DNA from: JBFIHF01 sp964411125
GTDB taxonomy: Bacteria > Myxococcota_A > Bradymonadia > Bradymonadales > Bradymonadaceae
DNA: 10,707 nt
Reading direction: 5' to 3'
Assembly (NCBI GenBank): GCA_964411125.1
Contig: CAYPJU010000132.1
Location: 1 to 10,707 of the forward strand
In this document: positions 1 to 6,498 of the stretch, piece after piece
Position numbering within the stretch: the first letter of the stretch is position 1
Layout: each line of letters begins with the position of its first letter
Translations under genes and position numbers: made by a program
The notes under the pieces: generated by a model
The model's input: the letters and a program-made list of their open reading frames with translations, nothing else
Database searches by the model: none
Told to the model about the DNA's origin: nothing

Positions 1-1451
1 GTCTCGTTCTGCAGAAACGTCAGGACTTCGTTCGTCTCCTCGGCGGTCAGGTCGCCGAACGCCTCGTCGACCTTCCACTCCATCTCGAAGACCGCGCATT
101 TCAGGTGCTCGACCACGACGCGCAGATTCCCCGGGTCGATGCGCGCTGCCTCGGGGTTGCGGCCGAGGAAGTACTCGGGGTTCTGGATGATGAACTGGTC
201 GATCGGCTGGTCGCTCGCGACCAAAATCGAGATCGCGACGGACCCCTTCCGGCCGGCCCGTCCGAACTGCTGCCACGTCGACGCGACGCTCCCGGGGTAG
301 CCCGCGAGGATACACGCGTCGAGGCTGCCGATGTCGATGCCGAGCTCCAACGCGTTGGTCGAGACGACCCCGAGGATCGTCCCGTCGCGCAAGCCGCGCT
401 CGATGCGGCGGCGCAGGTCGGGGAGGTAGCCGCCACGGTAGCTCGCGACGCGCCGTTCCAGACCACGGCCGTCGCGGTTCCGTGCGAGCTTCTCCTTGAG
501 GCGATTGATCATCACCTCGACCGACTGCCGGCTGCGCGTGAAGACGATCGTCCCGGCACCGCGCTCCAGCATCGTGCGCGTGAAGCGCTGCGCCGCGGTC
601 AGACTCCCCTGCCGACGCATCGTCTGCGGGTCGGCGATGGGGGGATTGTAGAAACAGACGTACCGTTCCGATGCCGGCGCCCCGTTCTCGGAGACGAGAT
701 GAAACGGCTGGCGCGTCAACGCCTCGGCCAGCTCGCCGGGGTTCGCGATCGTCGCACTCGTCGCGATGATCGTCGGGTCGATTCCGTAATGGTCGCAGAT
801 CCGACGGAGCCGTTGGAAGACGTTCGCGACGTGGCTGCCGAAGACACCGCGGTAGGTGTGCAGCTCGTCGACCACGATGTAGCGCAGGTTGCGGAAGAAC
901 GTGGCCCACTTGTCGTGGTGCGGCATGATCCCGGCGTGCAGCATGTCGGGGTTCGTCACGACCAACCGACCGTTTCGCCGCACCCGACGCCGCACGTCGG
1001 GCGGCGTGTCCCCGTCGTACACCTGCGCCTCCCACGAGGAATCCGCGTCGGGCGCGCGCTTCAACAGCTCGTTCAGCTCGGCGGTCTGGTCCTGGCTCAG
1101 CGCTTTTGTCGGGAATAGGTAGAGCGCGTTCTCCCCGCGATACATCGCGTCCATCACCGGCAGGTTGTAACAGAGGCTCTTGCCACTCGCCGTCGGCGTC
1201 ACCACCACGGTGTTCTTCCCCTCGAGGACCTGCTCGATCGCCTCGGACTGATGCGAATAGAGAGCGTCGATACCGCGCCGCTTCAACATCTCGACGACCC
1301 GCGGATCGAGCGCCCCCGGGATGCCACCGTACACGGCCTCACGCGCCGGAATGTGGTGAATCGCGGTGCAGTGACGGCCGAATCCCTCACCCGCCATCCA
1401 CGATTGAACCAGCGACTTCAGCGTCGCCTCGACATTCTGCTCCGTTCTCAT
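1..1451 (-). CDS. DEAD/DEAH-box helicase of the COG1205 / MrfA (YprA) type, C-terminus cut off by the window edge
   Basis: This is a superfamily 2 helicase reading leftward; 483 codons are present. Visible motifs are the Walker A motif TPTASGKS (85-92), Walker B/DExH as DELH (195-198) followed by TYRGVFGSHVANV, motif III SAT (232-234), motif V TNALELGIDIG (365-375) and motif VI QQFGRAGRKG (394-403). Both RecA lobes are therefore intact. The DELHTYRGVFGS segment and ALELGIDIG are typical of the MrfA/YprA branch. In that family a C-terminal cysteine-bearing zinc region (DUF1998/MZB) follows, and it would lie beyond the left edge. B. subtilis MrfA is about 750 aa and acts in mitomycin C lesion repair. 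A DNA-repair role here is an inference from family only. The ATG start is supported by AGGGAG (complement of 1458-1463) six bases upstream. No repair partner such as an MrfB-like exonuclease is visible in the window. Confidence 0.93.
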   Translation of the reverse strand, partial: MRTEQNVEATLKSLVQSWMAGEGFGRHCTAIHHIPAREAVYGGIPGALDPRVVEMLKRRGIDALYSHQSEAIEQVLEGKNTVVVTPTASGKSLCYNLPVMDAMYRGENALYLFPTKALSQDQTAELNELLKRAPDADSSWEAQVYDGDTPPDVRRRVRRNGRLVVTNPDMLHAGIMPHHDKWATFFRNLRYIVVDELHTYRGVFGSHVANVFQRLRRICDHYGIDPTIIATSATIANPGELAEALTRQPFHLVSENGAPASERYVCFYNPPIADPQTMRRQGSLTAAQRFTRTMLERGAGTIVFTRSRQSVEVMINRLKEKLARNRDGRGLERRVASYRGGYLPDLRRRIERGLRDGTILGVVSTNALELGIDIGSLDACILAGYPGSVASTWQQFGRAGRKGSVAISILVASDQPIDQFIIQNPEYFLGRNPEAARIDPGNLRVVVEHLKCAVFEMEWKVDEAFGDLTAEETNEVLTFLQNE

Positions 1452-1455
1452 TGCT

Positions 1456-1468
1456 CACTCCCTGAGTG
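1456..1468 (-). promoter_or_regulatory. Ribosome binding site of the helicase gene inside a small hairpin
   Basis: On the minus-strand transcript the sequence CACTC-AGG-GAGTG forms a 5-bp stem with a 3-nt loop. The Shine-Dalgarno core AGGGAG is shared between loop and stem, six bases before the ATG. The stem is short, so it may only slightly hinder ribosome access. The structure is seen directly; a regulatory effect is speculation. Confidence 0.3.
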
Positions 1469-1560
1469 CCACTAAACATCCTTACAGTGGTTCGTCCGCG
1501 CCGGCAACGTGGTTATCCCGCGCCAGTGACGACTCCCCTGGCGTTCGAGCGCCCCCCTCA

Positions 1561-1849
1561 GCCTTGCCCCCGGACATTCCCAGTCTTCCCCCCGGCAGCC
1601 AAAGCACTCCCCCCGACATCCCCAGTCTTNNNNNNNNNNNNNNNNNNNNNNNNNNNNNNNNNNNNNNNNNNNNNNNNNNNNNNNNNNNNNNNNNNNNNNN
1701 NNNNNNNNNNNNNNNNNNNNNNNNNNNNNCCCGGCAGCCAAAGCACTCCCCCCGACATCCCCAGTCTTCCCCCCCGGCAGCCAAGCACTCCCCCCCGACA
1801 TCCCCAGTCTTCCCCCGGCAGCCAAAGTACTCCCCCCACCGGGGACATC
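1561..1849. repeat. C-rich 41-43 bp tandem repeat array, interrupted by an assembly gap
   Basis: The unit reads GGCAGCCAAAGCACT, a run of 5-7 C, GACATCCCCAGTCTT, then a run of 5-7 C. The GGCAGCCAA element starts at 1593, 1733, 1776 and 1817, giving spacings of 43 and 41 bp in the right-hand part. Units differ mainly in C-run length and by one missing A near 1783. The first copy (from about 1562) and the last (ending near 1849) are degenerate, so the array edges lie inside the window. The copy number is unknown because of the gap. On the minus strand each unit gives two long G-runs and one GGGG, so consecutive units meet a G-quadruplex pattern, with i-motif potential on the plus strand. Confidence 0.9.
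1630..1729. other. Scaffold gap (100 N)
   Basis: Exactly 100 N lie inside the C-rich tandem repeat. A round 100 is the usual placeholder for a gap of unknown size. The repeat unit is present on both sides in the same orientation, so the missing sequence is very probably more copies. The true distance across the gap cannot be read from this window. Confidence 0.98.
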
Positions 1850-2133
1850 TCGTACCCCTCCTCTTTCGCCACCTACTCCCGGTCCACCCCGCCGCGCGCA
1901 GTTGAGGGGCGATACGGAGTACCCTGGCGGCGCGAGTCGGAGGTTTCTGGCAGCGGGGCTTTCTCAGGGGGGCGGCGGTCGGTGTCGACCGACGTTTCGG
2001 TCAAGAAAGTCGTTCGCGGGAGGTCGGGAGTGGAGGGCGCGCGGTCGTACTCCGCAGCAGAAACATGCCGGGGGCAGAGCGGTGCCCCTCGGGGCCCGTG
2101 GCTGGTCCGTCGTCGGCGCCAGATTTCGGATCG

Positions 2134-3357
2134 CTAAGGCCCGTCGCGGACGACGACGTTGCATTGCAGCCGCGCCCGCACAGTGCCGTATGGAAAGGAA
2201 ATCTCGAAGTTTCGTCCGTTTCGCCAGGCGTTCAACGCCCGTCGATGGCGCCGACGGAACTCTCGTCCTACCGACCGCATCGTTTCCACCCATTTGGCGG
2301 GGCCGATGAACCTCGGTGGTGGATCTTCGCGGCTCGGTCCCTTCTCTGGACGCTCCGGTGGACGTGGTCGCGGAGCTCCGCCGGGGGGTACTCCGTATGG
2401 GGCGTGTGGGGCGCGTTCCTGCCCTCGGTGCGACCACGGATCGAGGTTCTGGAGTCGGCGCTTCCCGAGGACGCGGGGGCCCGACTTGCGGCGCTTCGCG
2501 CGCAGGCGCCGTTCGGTGTCGGCGAGCTTCGCCGAGTAGTGGGCCTTGGCCTCGGCCAGTTTGGCGGGCGAGATCAGACCGCGCCAGAAGATTGGGTGGT
2601 GGTCGGGTAGTTCGGGGTAGAGGCGTCGGCGGGCGATGATCTGTTCGACCTCGTGCTGCAGATACTCGTACTGTGCGGGGGTGAGGGTGCCGACGGTGCG
2701 GCAGAAATCCAACAGCTCGGGACTGCTCTCGGTATCCTCGATGGCGAGCAGGCGGTCGAGCCAGTCGAGGGTCGGGAGCGCGAGCATGACCGCGTCCGGT
2801 GGGTACCCTTCGGGAGCGAAGGCGGGGCGGTGTACCAGACGAGCGGTGCCCCAATCGTCGACTCCGACGGTGAACCCGGCGTAGTCGCTGCGGTTGTCGG
2901 CGAAGTGGTCCGAGGCGGGGCTCGAGAGCTCTTCGAGCAGCGTGGTTTCGATGAACGGCGACGGCGTCGAGGCAGTGCGAAGCCGTGGGGCGAACCCGTC
3001 CGACAGCTTGGGTTCGATCAGTTCGTCTGGCTTCCAGGTCGGATGGCCCACGTTGCCGATGAGTGGATTGTTGAGCTTCGAGAAGGTCAGATGCACCCAG
3101 TGGTGGAAGACGCAGCGATCGCCGGACGGGCAAGACAAGAGTCCGCGTCGAAACGAGGGAAACCAGGTCTCGACGTGAACAACCTGGCGTCCTTTCTCGC
3201 AGCCGAGAGCGAAGGCGTACTCCGCGATGGAGACGCTCTCGTCGGTCGGTCGGAGAAAGTTGAAGTCGTACGGCGTGTGACGGCCGCTCAGGTACGTCTC
3301 GCCGCGATAGTGGTCTTTGACGTCATTGAGAGCGTCGAATGTCGGGTGCGGGCTCAT
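2134..3357 (-). CDS. Hypothetical protein, 407 aa, with proline-rich basic C-terminal region
   Basis: I do not recognise a characterised family. No signal peptide or membrane segment is visible, so the protein is probably cytoplasmic. Residues 1 to about 300 look like an ordinary globular domain rich in aromatic residues. A small Cys/His cluster (C76, C82, H85, H86, H89) could bind metal. Residues about 306-350 are rich in Pro, Arg and Gly, and 355-380 are strongly basic (EFRRRHRRALNAWRNGR). The last 25 residues contain FPYGT (388-392) and then alternating hydrophobic residues. A similar F-P-x-G-T tail occurs, as I recall, at the end of some proteins annotated as transposases in related bacteria; this is only a memory-based hint. 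The reading frame stays open 60 codons further upstream. The ATG at 3357 is preferred because GGGAG (complement of 3364-3368) lies six bases before it and the extension looks non-coding. The stop is TAG. Confidence 0.75.
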   Translation of the reverse strand: MSPHPTFDALNDVKDHYRGETYLSGRHTPYDFNFLRPTDESVSIAEYAFALGCEKGRQVVHVETWFPSFRRGLLSCPSGDRCVFHHWVHLTFSKLNNPLIGNVGHPTWKPDELIEPKLSDGFAPRLRTASTPSPFIETTLLEELSSPASDHFADNRSDYAGFTVGVDDWGTARLVHRPAFAPEGYPPDAVMLALPTLDWLDRLLAIEDTESSPELLDFCRTVGTLTPAQYEYLQHEVEQIIARRRLYPELPDHHPIFWRGLISPAKLAEAKAHYSAKLADTERRLRAKRRKSGPRVLGKRRLQNLDPWSHRGQERAPHAPYGVPPGGAPRPRPPERPEKGPSREDPPPRFIGPAKWVETMRSVGREFRRRHRRALNAWRNGRNFEISFPYGTVRARLQCNVVVRDGP

Positions 3358-3376
3358 GGGCGTCTCCCGGATCAGA

Positions 3377-3396
3377 GGGACGGGAAATTCCGTCCC
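3377..3396. promoter_or_regulatory. Inverted repeat just upstream of the 407-aa protein gene
   Basis: GGGACGG and CCGTCCC form perfect 7-bp arms around a 6-nt GAAATT loop, 19 bp before the start codon of the downstream minus-strand gene. It could be an operator or a leader hairpin. No T-run follows on either strand, so it is a poor terminator. The structure is seen in the sequence; the role is unknown. Confidence 0.4.
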
Positions 3397-3442
3397 ACCG
3401 TTATCGGGAGCGCGCGGCGAGCGTTGCGAACTTTGTCGGAGA

Positions 3443-3501
3443 GCGGCGTCATCGCCGCGTGTGGCGGGGGTTTGGGGGATGGAGCTCGAGAGTGAAGCTC
3501 C
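3443..3501 (-). terminator. Possible 3' hairpins after the DnaJ-like zinc-finger protein gene
   Basis: Reading on the minus strand after the stop at 3507, there are two hairpins. GGAGCT/AGCTCC (3481-3486 with 3496-3501) has a 9-nt loop. GCGGCG/CGCCGC (3443-3448 with 3453-3458) has a 4-nt loop. Neither is followed by a run of T, so if they end transcription they are not classical intrinsic terminators. Read-through into the next minus-strand gene is equally possible. Confidence 0.25.
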
Positions 3502-3506
3502 CGCAG

Positions 3507-4472
3507 TCAGCCCGCCGAGGCAGTCACGCAGCCACATTTCTCGAAGGTTCGGATCACCTTGCGGCCCTTGCAGATCGTGCAGGGATAACGACCGGCTCCC
3601 TCACAGACTCTGCAGCGAAAGAATACCCCTCGGCCCTTGCCGCGGCAGGTCAGGCAGCGCTCCCAGCCTCGCTTGCAGGCCCGGCACCGCTGCTCGAAGA
3701 CACGGTGCTTCTCCCCTTCGCAGATCGGGCAGCTACCGACCGAGTCGTTCGCCGCGACGTTCGGCGCGGCGTCGCTCGTCCAACGCGGGGCGTGCGTCCG
3801 ATCCTCGACGTGGAGGAGGTCGTGCAGCGGTCCTAGGAGCGGCCGATCGCCGCACGCGAACGTATCGGGGAGGATCGGCCGCGCGTAGCGATAGATCAAC
3901 TCACATCCCGACTCCCACCATGGGTCGACCGTGAACCCGTCATCGAGCCAACGAGCCTCTCGAAGGACGTCGTCGGGCACGTCGATCGGCTCCGCTTCCA
4001 GGGCGTCGAGCTCTTCCTGGTCGTAGACGTCGAGCAAGTCCTCTTCCGAGTCGACGAAGACGGCCTGTTGCCGCCCCTCGGGCGTCGCGATCACCACCTG
4101 ACGGTCCACCACTTCTGCCAGCTCGAGACGCCCCAGATCGGCGATCCCGATCACGCGTGCGAACTCGCAGTACTGGTACTGAAACAGTCCGCCGCCACCG
4201 TGTTTACGCGCGAACGCCTCGAAACTGCGGACTTCGAACTGGGAGGTCGCGGCGAACGTAGAGTGGCGCAGGAGACGGTCGAGCTCGCTCGAAAGGGGCG
4301 GGAGCGATTCTGCCTCGGTCTCGCGGACCGCGGTGACCTGAAATGCGAGGTGACCGTCGGCATGCGAGCGGGCGTAGCCGGAGATCCCGCGGCGCTCGGA
4401 CCATTCGATCAGTGAGTCGCGGAGCTCGCCTAACCCTTCGAATACGTACGCTCTGAAATAGCTGGTCTGCAA
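3507..4472 (-). CDS. Hypothetical protein, 321 aa, with DnaJ-like CxxC zinc-finger array at the C-terminus
   Basis: The last 75 residues carry five CxxC pairs (C248/C251, C263/C266, C273/C276, C287/C290, C298/C301), then CGC at 313-315. Several pairs continue as CxxCxGxG-like sequences (CRGKG, CEGAG, CKGRK). This resembles the cysteine-rich domain of DnaJ, which uses four such motifs to bind two zinc ions, but there is no J-domain. Residues 1-245 match nothing I know; 150-180 are very acidic. There is no signal peptide, so it is probably cytoplasmic. The start is TTG: an in-frame TGA lies just upstream, no internal ATG occurs in the frame, and GGGAGG (complement of 4482-4487) sits nine bases before it. 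A chaperone-like or zinc-dependent protein-binding role is a guess. The neighbour downstream on the same strand starts 149 bp after the stop. Confidence 0.8.
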   Translation of the reverse strand: MQTSYFRAYVFEGLGELRDSLIEWSERRGISGYARSHADGHLAFQVTAVRETEAESLPPLSSELDRLLRHSTFAATSQFEVRSFEAFARKHGGGGLFQYQYCEFARVIGIADLGRLELAEVVDRQVVIATPEGRQQAVFVDSEEDLLDVYDQEELDALEAEPIDVPDDVLREARWLDDGFTVDPWWESGCELIYRYARPILPDTFACGDRPLLGPLHDLLHVEDRTHAPRWTSDAAPNVAANDSVGSCPICEGEKHRVFEQRCRACKRGWERCLTCRGKGRGVFFRCRVCEGAGRYPCTICKGRKVIRTFEKCGCVTASAG

Positions 4473-4474
4473 GG

Positions 4475-4487
4475 CTCCCCCCCTCCC
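4475..4487 (-). promoter_or_regulatory. Strong purine-rich ribosome binding site deciding a TTG start
   Basis: The minus strand reads GGGAGGGGGGGAG just before TTG at 4472-4470. GGGAGG is nine bases from the TTG, and an in-frame TGA lies at the upstream edge of this leader. Together these fix the start of the zinc-finger protein gene. Confidence 0.6.
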
Positions 4488-4543
4488 GGATCGAGGTCAG
4501 ACACCATAGACAACCGCCTCGGTGGATGTCCAACGGTGAGTTT

Positions 4544-4580
4544 CGCGAGGTCGGACGGGCGTTTGCGCCCCTGGCTCGCG
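4544..4580. promoter_or_regulatory. Nested stem-loop in the leader between divergent genes
   Basis: The inner stem is GGGCG-TTTG-CGCCC (4557-4570) and the outer arms are CGCGAG (4544-4549) and CTCGCG (4575-4580). The right outer arm is part of the palindrome CTCGCGAG. If the minus-strand gene starting at 4472 is transcribed from the AT-rich island near 4640-4690, this structure lies in its 5' leader. No function can be assigned from sequence alone. Confidence 0.4.
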
Positions 4581-4635
4581 AGGTTGGAGTCGAGACTGGA
4601 AGGTCCTGGTAGACGAAGTTTTAGCCAGGTCGCCT

Positions 4636-4696
4636 GAGGTTTATTCAATTAGATCAGTTGTTTATGTATTATTTATGAAATTTGATAAAAAATGTT
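4636..4696. promoter_or_regulatory. AT-rich island, probable divergent promoter region
   Basis: About 60 bp are strongly AT-rich in an otherwise GC-rich window, between a minus-strand gene start (4472) and a plus-strand gene start (4755). On the plus strand TATTAT (4667-4672) is close to a -10 box, with a weak TTCAAT (4644-4649) at 17-bp spacing. TTGTTT (4658-4663) with TTGATA (4682-4687) is an alternative at 18 bp. The minus strand also offers several AT-rich hexamers. The exact promoter cannot be fixed by eye. No other gene is seen in 4473-4754. Confidence 0.5.
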
Positions 4697-4754
4697 GAGA
4701 TCGGGTCAGGGAGTTCGTAGGCTCGAGAGGTGTCCTCTCACACCGGAGTCGCCG

Positions 4755-6488
4755 ATGCGTTTCTCGAACATCCTCGCCACGACAGCCCTCTTGGCCGCGT
4801 GCAACCAGCACCCGGTGTCGGTTCGCCCGCCCCTCGGAGAGCTGGAGTTCAGTCAATCGGCTTCGCTCGACGAGAAGTTGGACCTCGACATCTTGTGGGT
4901 GATCGACAACTCCGGATCGATGTGCGAGGAGCAGCAGGTACTGCGGGAAAACTTCGACCGTTTCATCGACGAGATCGATGGCGCGGCGGCCGATTTTCAC
5001 ATCGCGGTGACGACCACCCACATGGTCGAAGACCCGAACCTCCCCGAACCGGTGGCGGTCCCCGGGCGACTGCAGTCGATGCCGCAACCGATCCCGGGCT
5101 TCGACCGCTCCTGCTGGACGGCGACAGACGCGGCCGGCGAGAACATCGAGGGGGACTATGCTCCGATTCGCGCGGCGATACAGGCTGCGCTCGACTGCCT
5201 CGCCGAGCCCGACGCTCGGCTCGCAGCCTTGACCGACGACGAGATCGCATGCGCCGTGGAGGGTCTGGACGGCTGCTCGATCTCGGGCGTTTGCGGGGTC
5301 GGCGAGTGCGAAATGCACCATCTCTTTCCGCAACCGTCGCAGTATCGCGCAATCCCGAAGGTGTTGCGCTCGGCCGACTACACGCGCTCGGACGGGACGC
5401 TCGATTCGGAGCGGCTTCGAACCGACTTCGCCTGCATGGCGACGGTCGGCACGCGAGGCCACGGGTTCGAGCGGGGACTCGCCGCTGCGGTCGCTGCGGT
5501 GTCGCCCGAGCTTACCGGCGGACAGGAAGACGACTCGGCCCCCAATCACGGGTTCATTCGACCCGACGCTCGATTCGGCGTGATCTTCGTGACCGACGAG
5601 AACGACTGCAGCGACGACGGCTCGTTGTCCGAGCGCGCGGGGTCCTGCGGGGCTGAAGTCTGCGAGTTCTTCAACCATCCCGACGCCGTCGACAGCCCCC
5701 TCGTAGCGCCGGAGGATTTTCACGCCCGGCTCGTCGAAAACCTCGCGGCCACCAAGGGGCGTGATCGGCTCTTCGAGACGGAGCTGTTCGCCGCTTCCAT
5801 CCACGGCAACTCTCGTAGGTACGACGGTGACATCGTGACGGGGCCCGAATGCCGCGTGAGAAATCGCACCGAACCGATCGCGGCAGCGTGCGGAGCCCTC
5901 GACATCTGTCGTTCGGATCAGGCGACCGAGCTGGTCCAACCGACCTGCGCGACCTCGCTCGGCCGCGCATACAGCGGTGACCGGTACGACCGGTTTCTCC
6001 GGACGTTCGGCGACGGACAGTTCTTCCCGCCGGCCGTCGACGAGACGACACCGCTGACGGGTTGGCTCTGCTCGGGCGACTTTCAACCCGCGCTGCAGGC
6101 GATCGGCGACCTCCTCGTGAGCGCGCCTTCGGGGTGTGTGACCCAGCCGATCGCAGGCTGCGGTGCCGACAGCGCTTGCCCCGATCACGCGGACGGGTCA
6201 CCGGGAGCCTGCGTTCAGAGGCCGGGGGGCGCAGCGTACTGCGACAGCTACCTGCAGCTCCGCTTCGCGTCGGAGCGCACCGAGGTGCTCGAGAATCTTC
6301 GACAGACCGGGCTATGCATCCCCGACGAGTCGGCGCCCGAGCCGTCGTGCATCGTGTCGCGGGACGTCTATCAGCTCGACAGTTGCGGCGGGGCGGTCGA
6401 CGGAATCCGCGTGCGGTGGGCGGACGAAGAGCGCGTCACCAGCAACTTCGAGGCGGGGGAGCTTCAGTTGCGTTGGCGGGCCCACTGA
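4755..6488 (+). CDS. vWA-domain lipoprotein, Cys-rich, 577 aa
   Basis: The N-terminus is a lipoprotein signal with lipobox L-A-A-C16. The next residue is N17, not Asp, so export to the outer membrane is expected. A von Willebrand factor A fold follows: WVIDNSGSM gives the MIDAS triad start D51-x-S53-x-S55, T233 in VGTRGHG is a likely MIDAS threonine, and D281 in FVTDEND the likely MIDAS aspartate. The roughly 180 residues between D51 and T233 imply large insertions in the domain. The mature protein has 24 cysteines besides the lipidated one, an even number that fits extensive disulfide bonding outside the cytoplasm. The C-terminal part (from about residue 450) is a Cys-rich region. Such proteins are common in Myxococcota; substrate or partner is unknown, with metal-dependent protein binding the usual vWA role. 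The ATG at 4755 is preferred over an open extension to 4692 because GGAG (4744-4747) and the signal peptide fit it. The gene converges on the next gene with 10 bp between stops. Confidence 0.92.
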   Translation: MRFSNILATTALLAACNQHPVSVRPPLGELEFSQSASLDEKLDLDILWVIDNSGSMCEEQQVLRENFDRFIDEIDGAAADFHIAVTTTHMVEDPNLPEPVAVPGRLQSMPQPIPGFDRSCWTATDAAGENIEGDYAPIRAAIQAALDCLAEPDARLAALTDDEIACAVEGLDGCSISGVCGVGECEMHHLFPQPSQYRAIPKVLRSADYTRSDGTLDSERLRTDFACMATVGTRGHGFERGLAAAVAAVSPELTGGQEDDSAPNHGFIRPDARFGVIFVTDENDCSDDGSLSERAGSCGAEVCEFFNHPDAVDSPLVAPEDFHARLVENLAATKGRDRLFETELFAASIHGNSRRYDGDIVTGPECRVRNRTEPIAAACGALDICRSDQATELVQPTCATSLGRAYSGDRYDRFLRTFGDGQFFPPAVDETTPLTGWLCSGDFQPALQAIGDLLVSAPSGCVTQPIAGCGADSACPDHADGSPGACVQRPGGAAYCDSYLQLRFASERTEVLENLRQTGLCIPDESAPEPSCIVSRDVYQLDSCGGAVDGIRVRWADEERVTSNFEAGELQLRWRAH

Positions 6489-6498
6489 ACCCGACGCG

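Larger units (their letters stand above)
1452..2133. other. Gene-free stretch between helicase and 407-aa protein gene
   Basis: This 682-bp stretch holds a C-rich tandem repeat (about 1561-1849) interrupted by 100 N. The part from 1850 to 2133 shows no convincing reading frame. It holds small inverted repeats: GTCGGT-GTCG-ACCGAC at 1978-1993 and GGGGCA-GAGCGG-TGCCCC at 2071-2088. The second lies 46 bp past the stop of the minus-strand gene ending at 2134 and could act as its 3' hairpin, but no T-run follows. Open frames crossing the C-rich repeat have low-complexity Pro/Ser or Gly translations and are not credible proteins. Confidence 0.6.

Noticed and set aside
105..1118. Plus-strand open frame of 337 codons
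   Set aside because: It lies antisense to the helicase, whose motifs are intact on the other strand. Its translation is Arg/Asp/Val-rich with no recognisable domain, typical of high-GC antisense frames.
1561..1849. CRISPR-like array or low-complexity repeat protein
   Set aside because: Units are contiguous with no unique spacers. Frames through the repeat give Pro/Ser- or Gly-rich peptides whose phase shifts with C-run length, so they are not conserved coding sequence.
2071..2088. GGGGCA/TGCCCC hairpin as terminator of the 407-aa protein gene
   Set aside because: The arms are only 6 bp and no T-run follows on the minus strand, so it is noted only within the intergenic description.
4430..4648. 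Small minus-strand protein of 72 codons in the divergent intergenic region
   Set aside because: It has no clear ribosome binding site, overlaps the start of the zinc-finger protein gene in another frame, and its translation shows no signal or domain.
4662..6188. Minus-strand open frame of 508 codons
   Set aside because: It is antisense to the vWA lipoprotein, which has a lipobox, a MIDAS site and a good ribosome binding site. The antisense translation is Arg-rich and without domain features.
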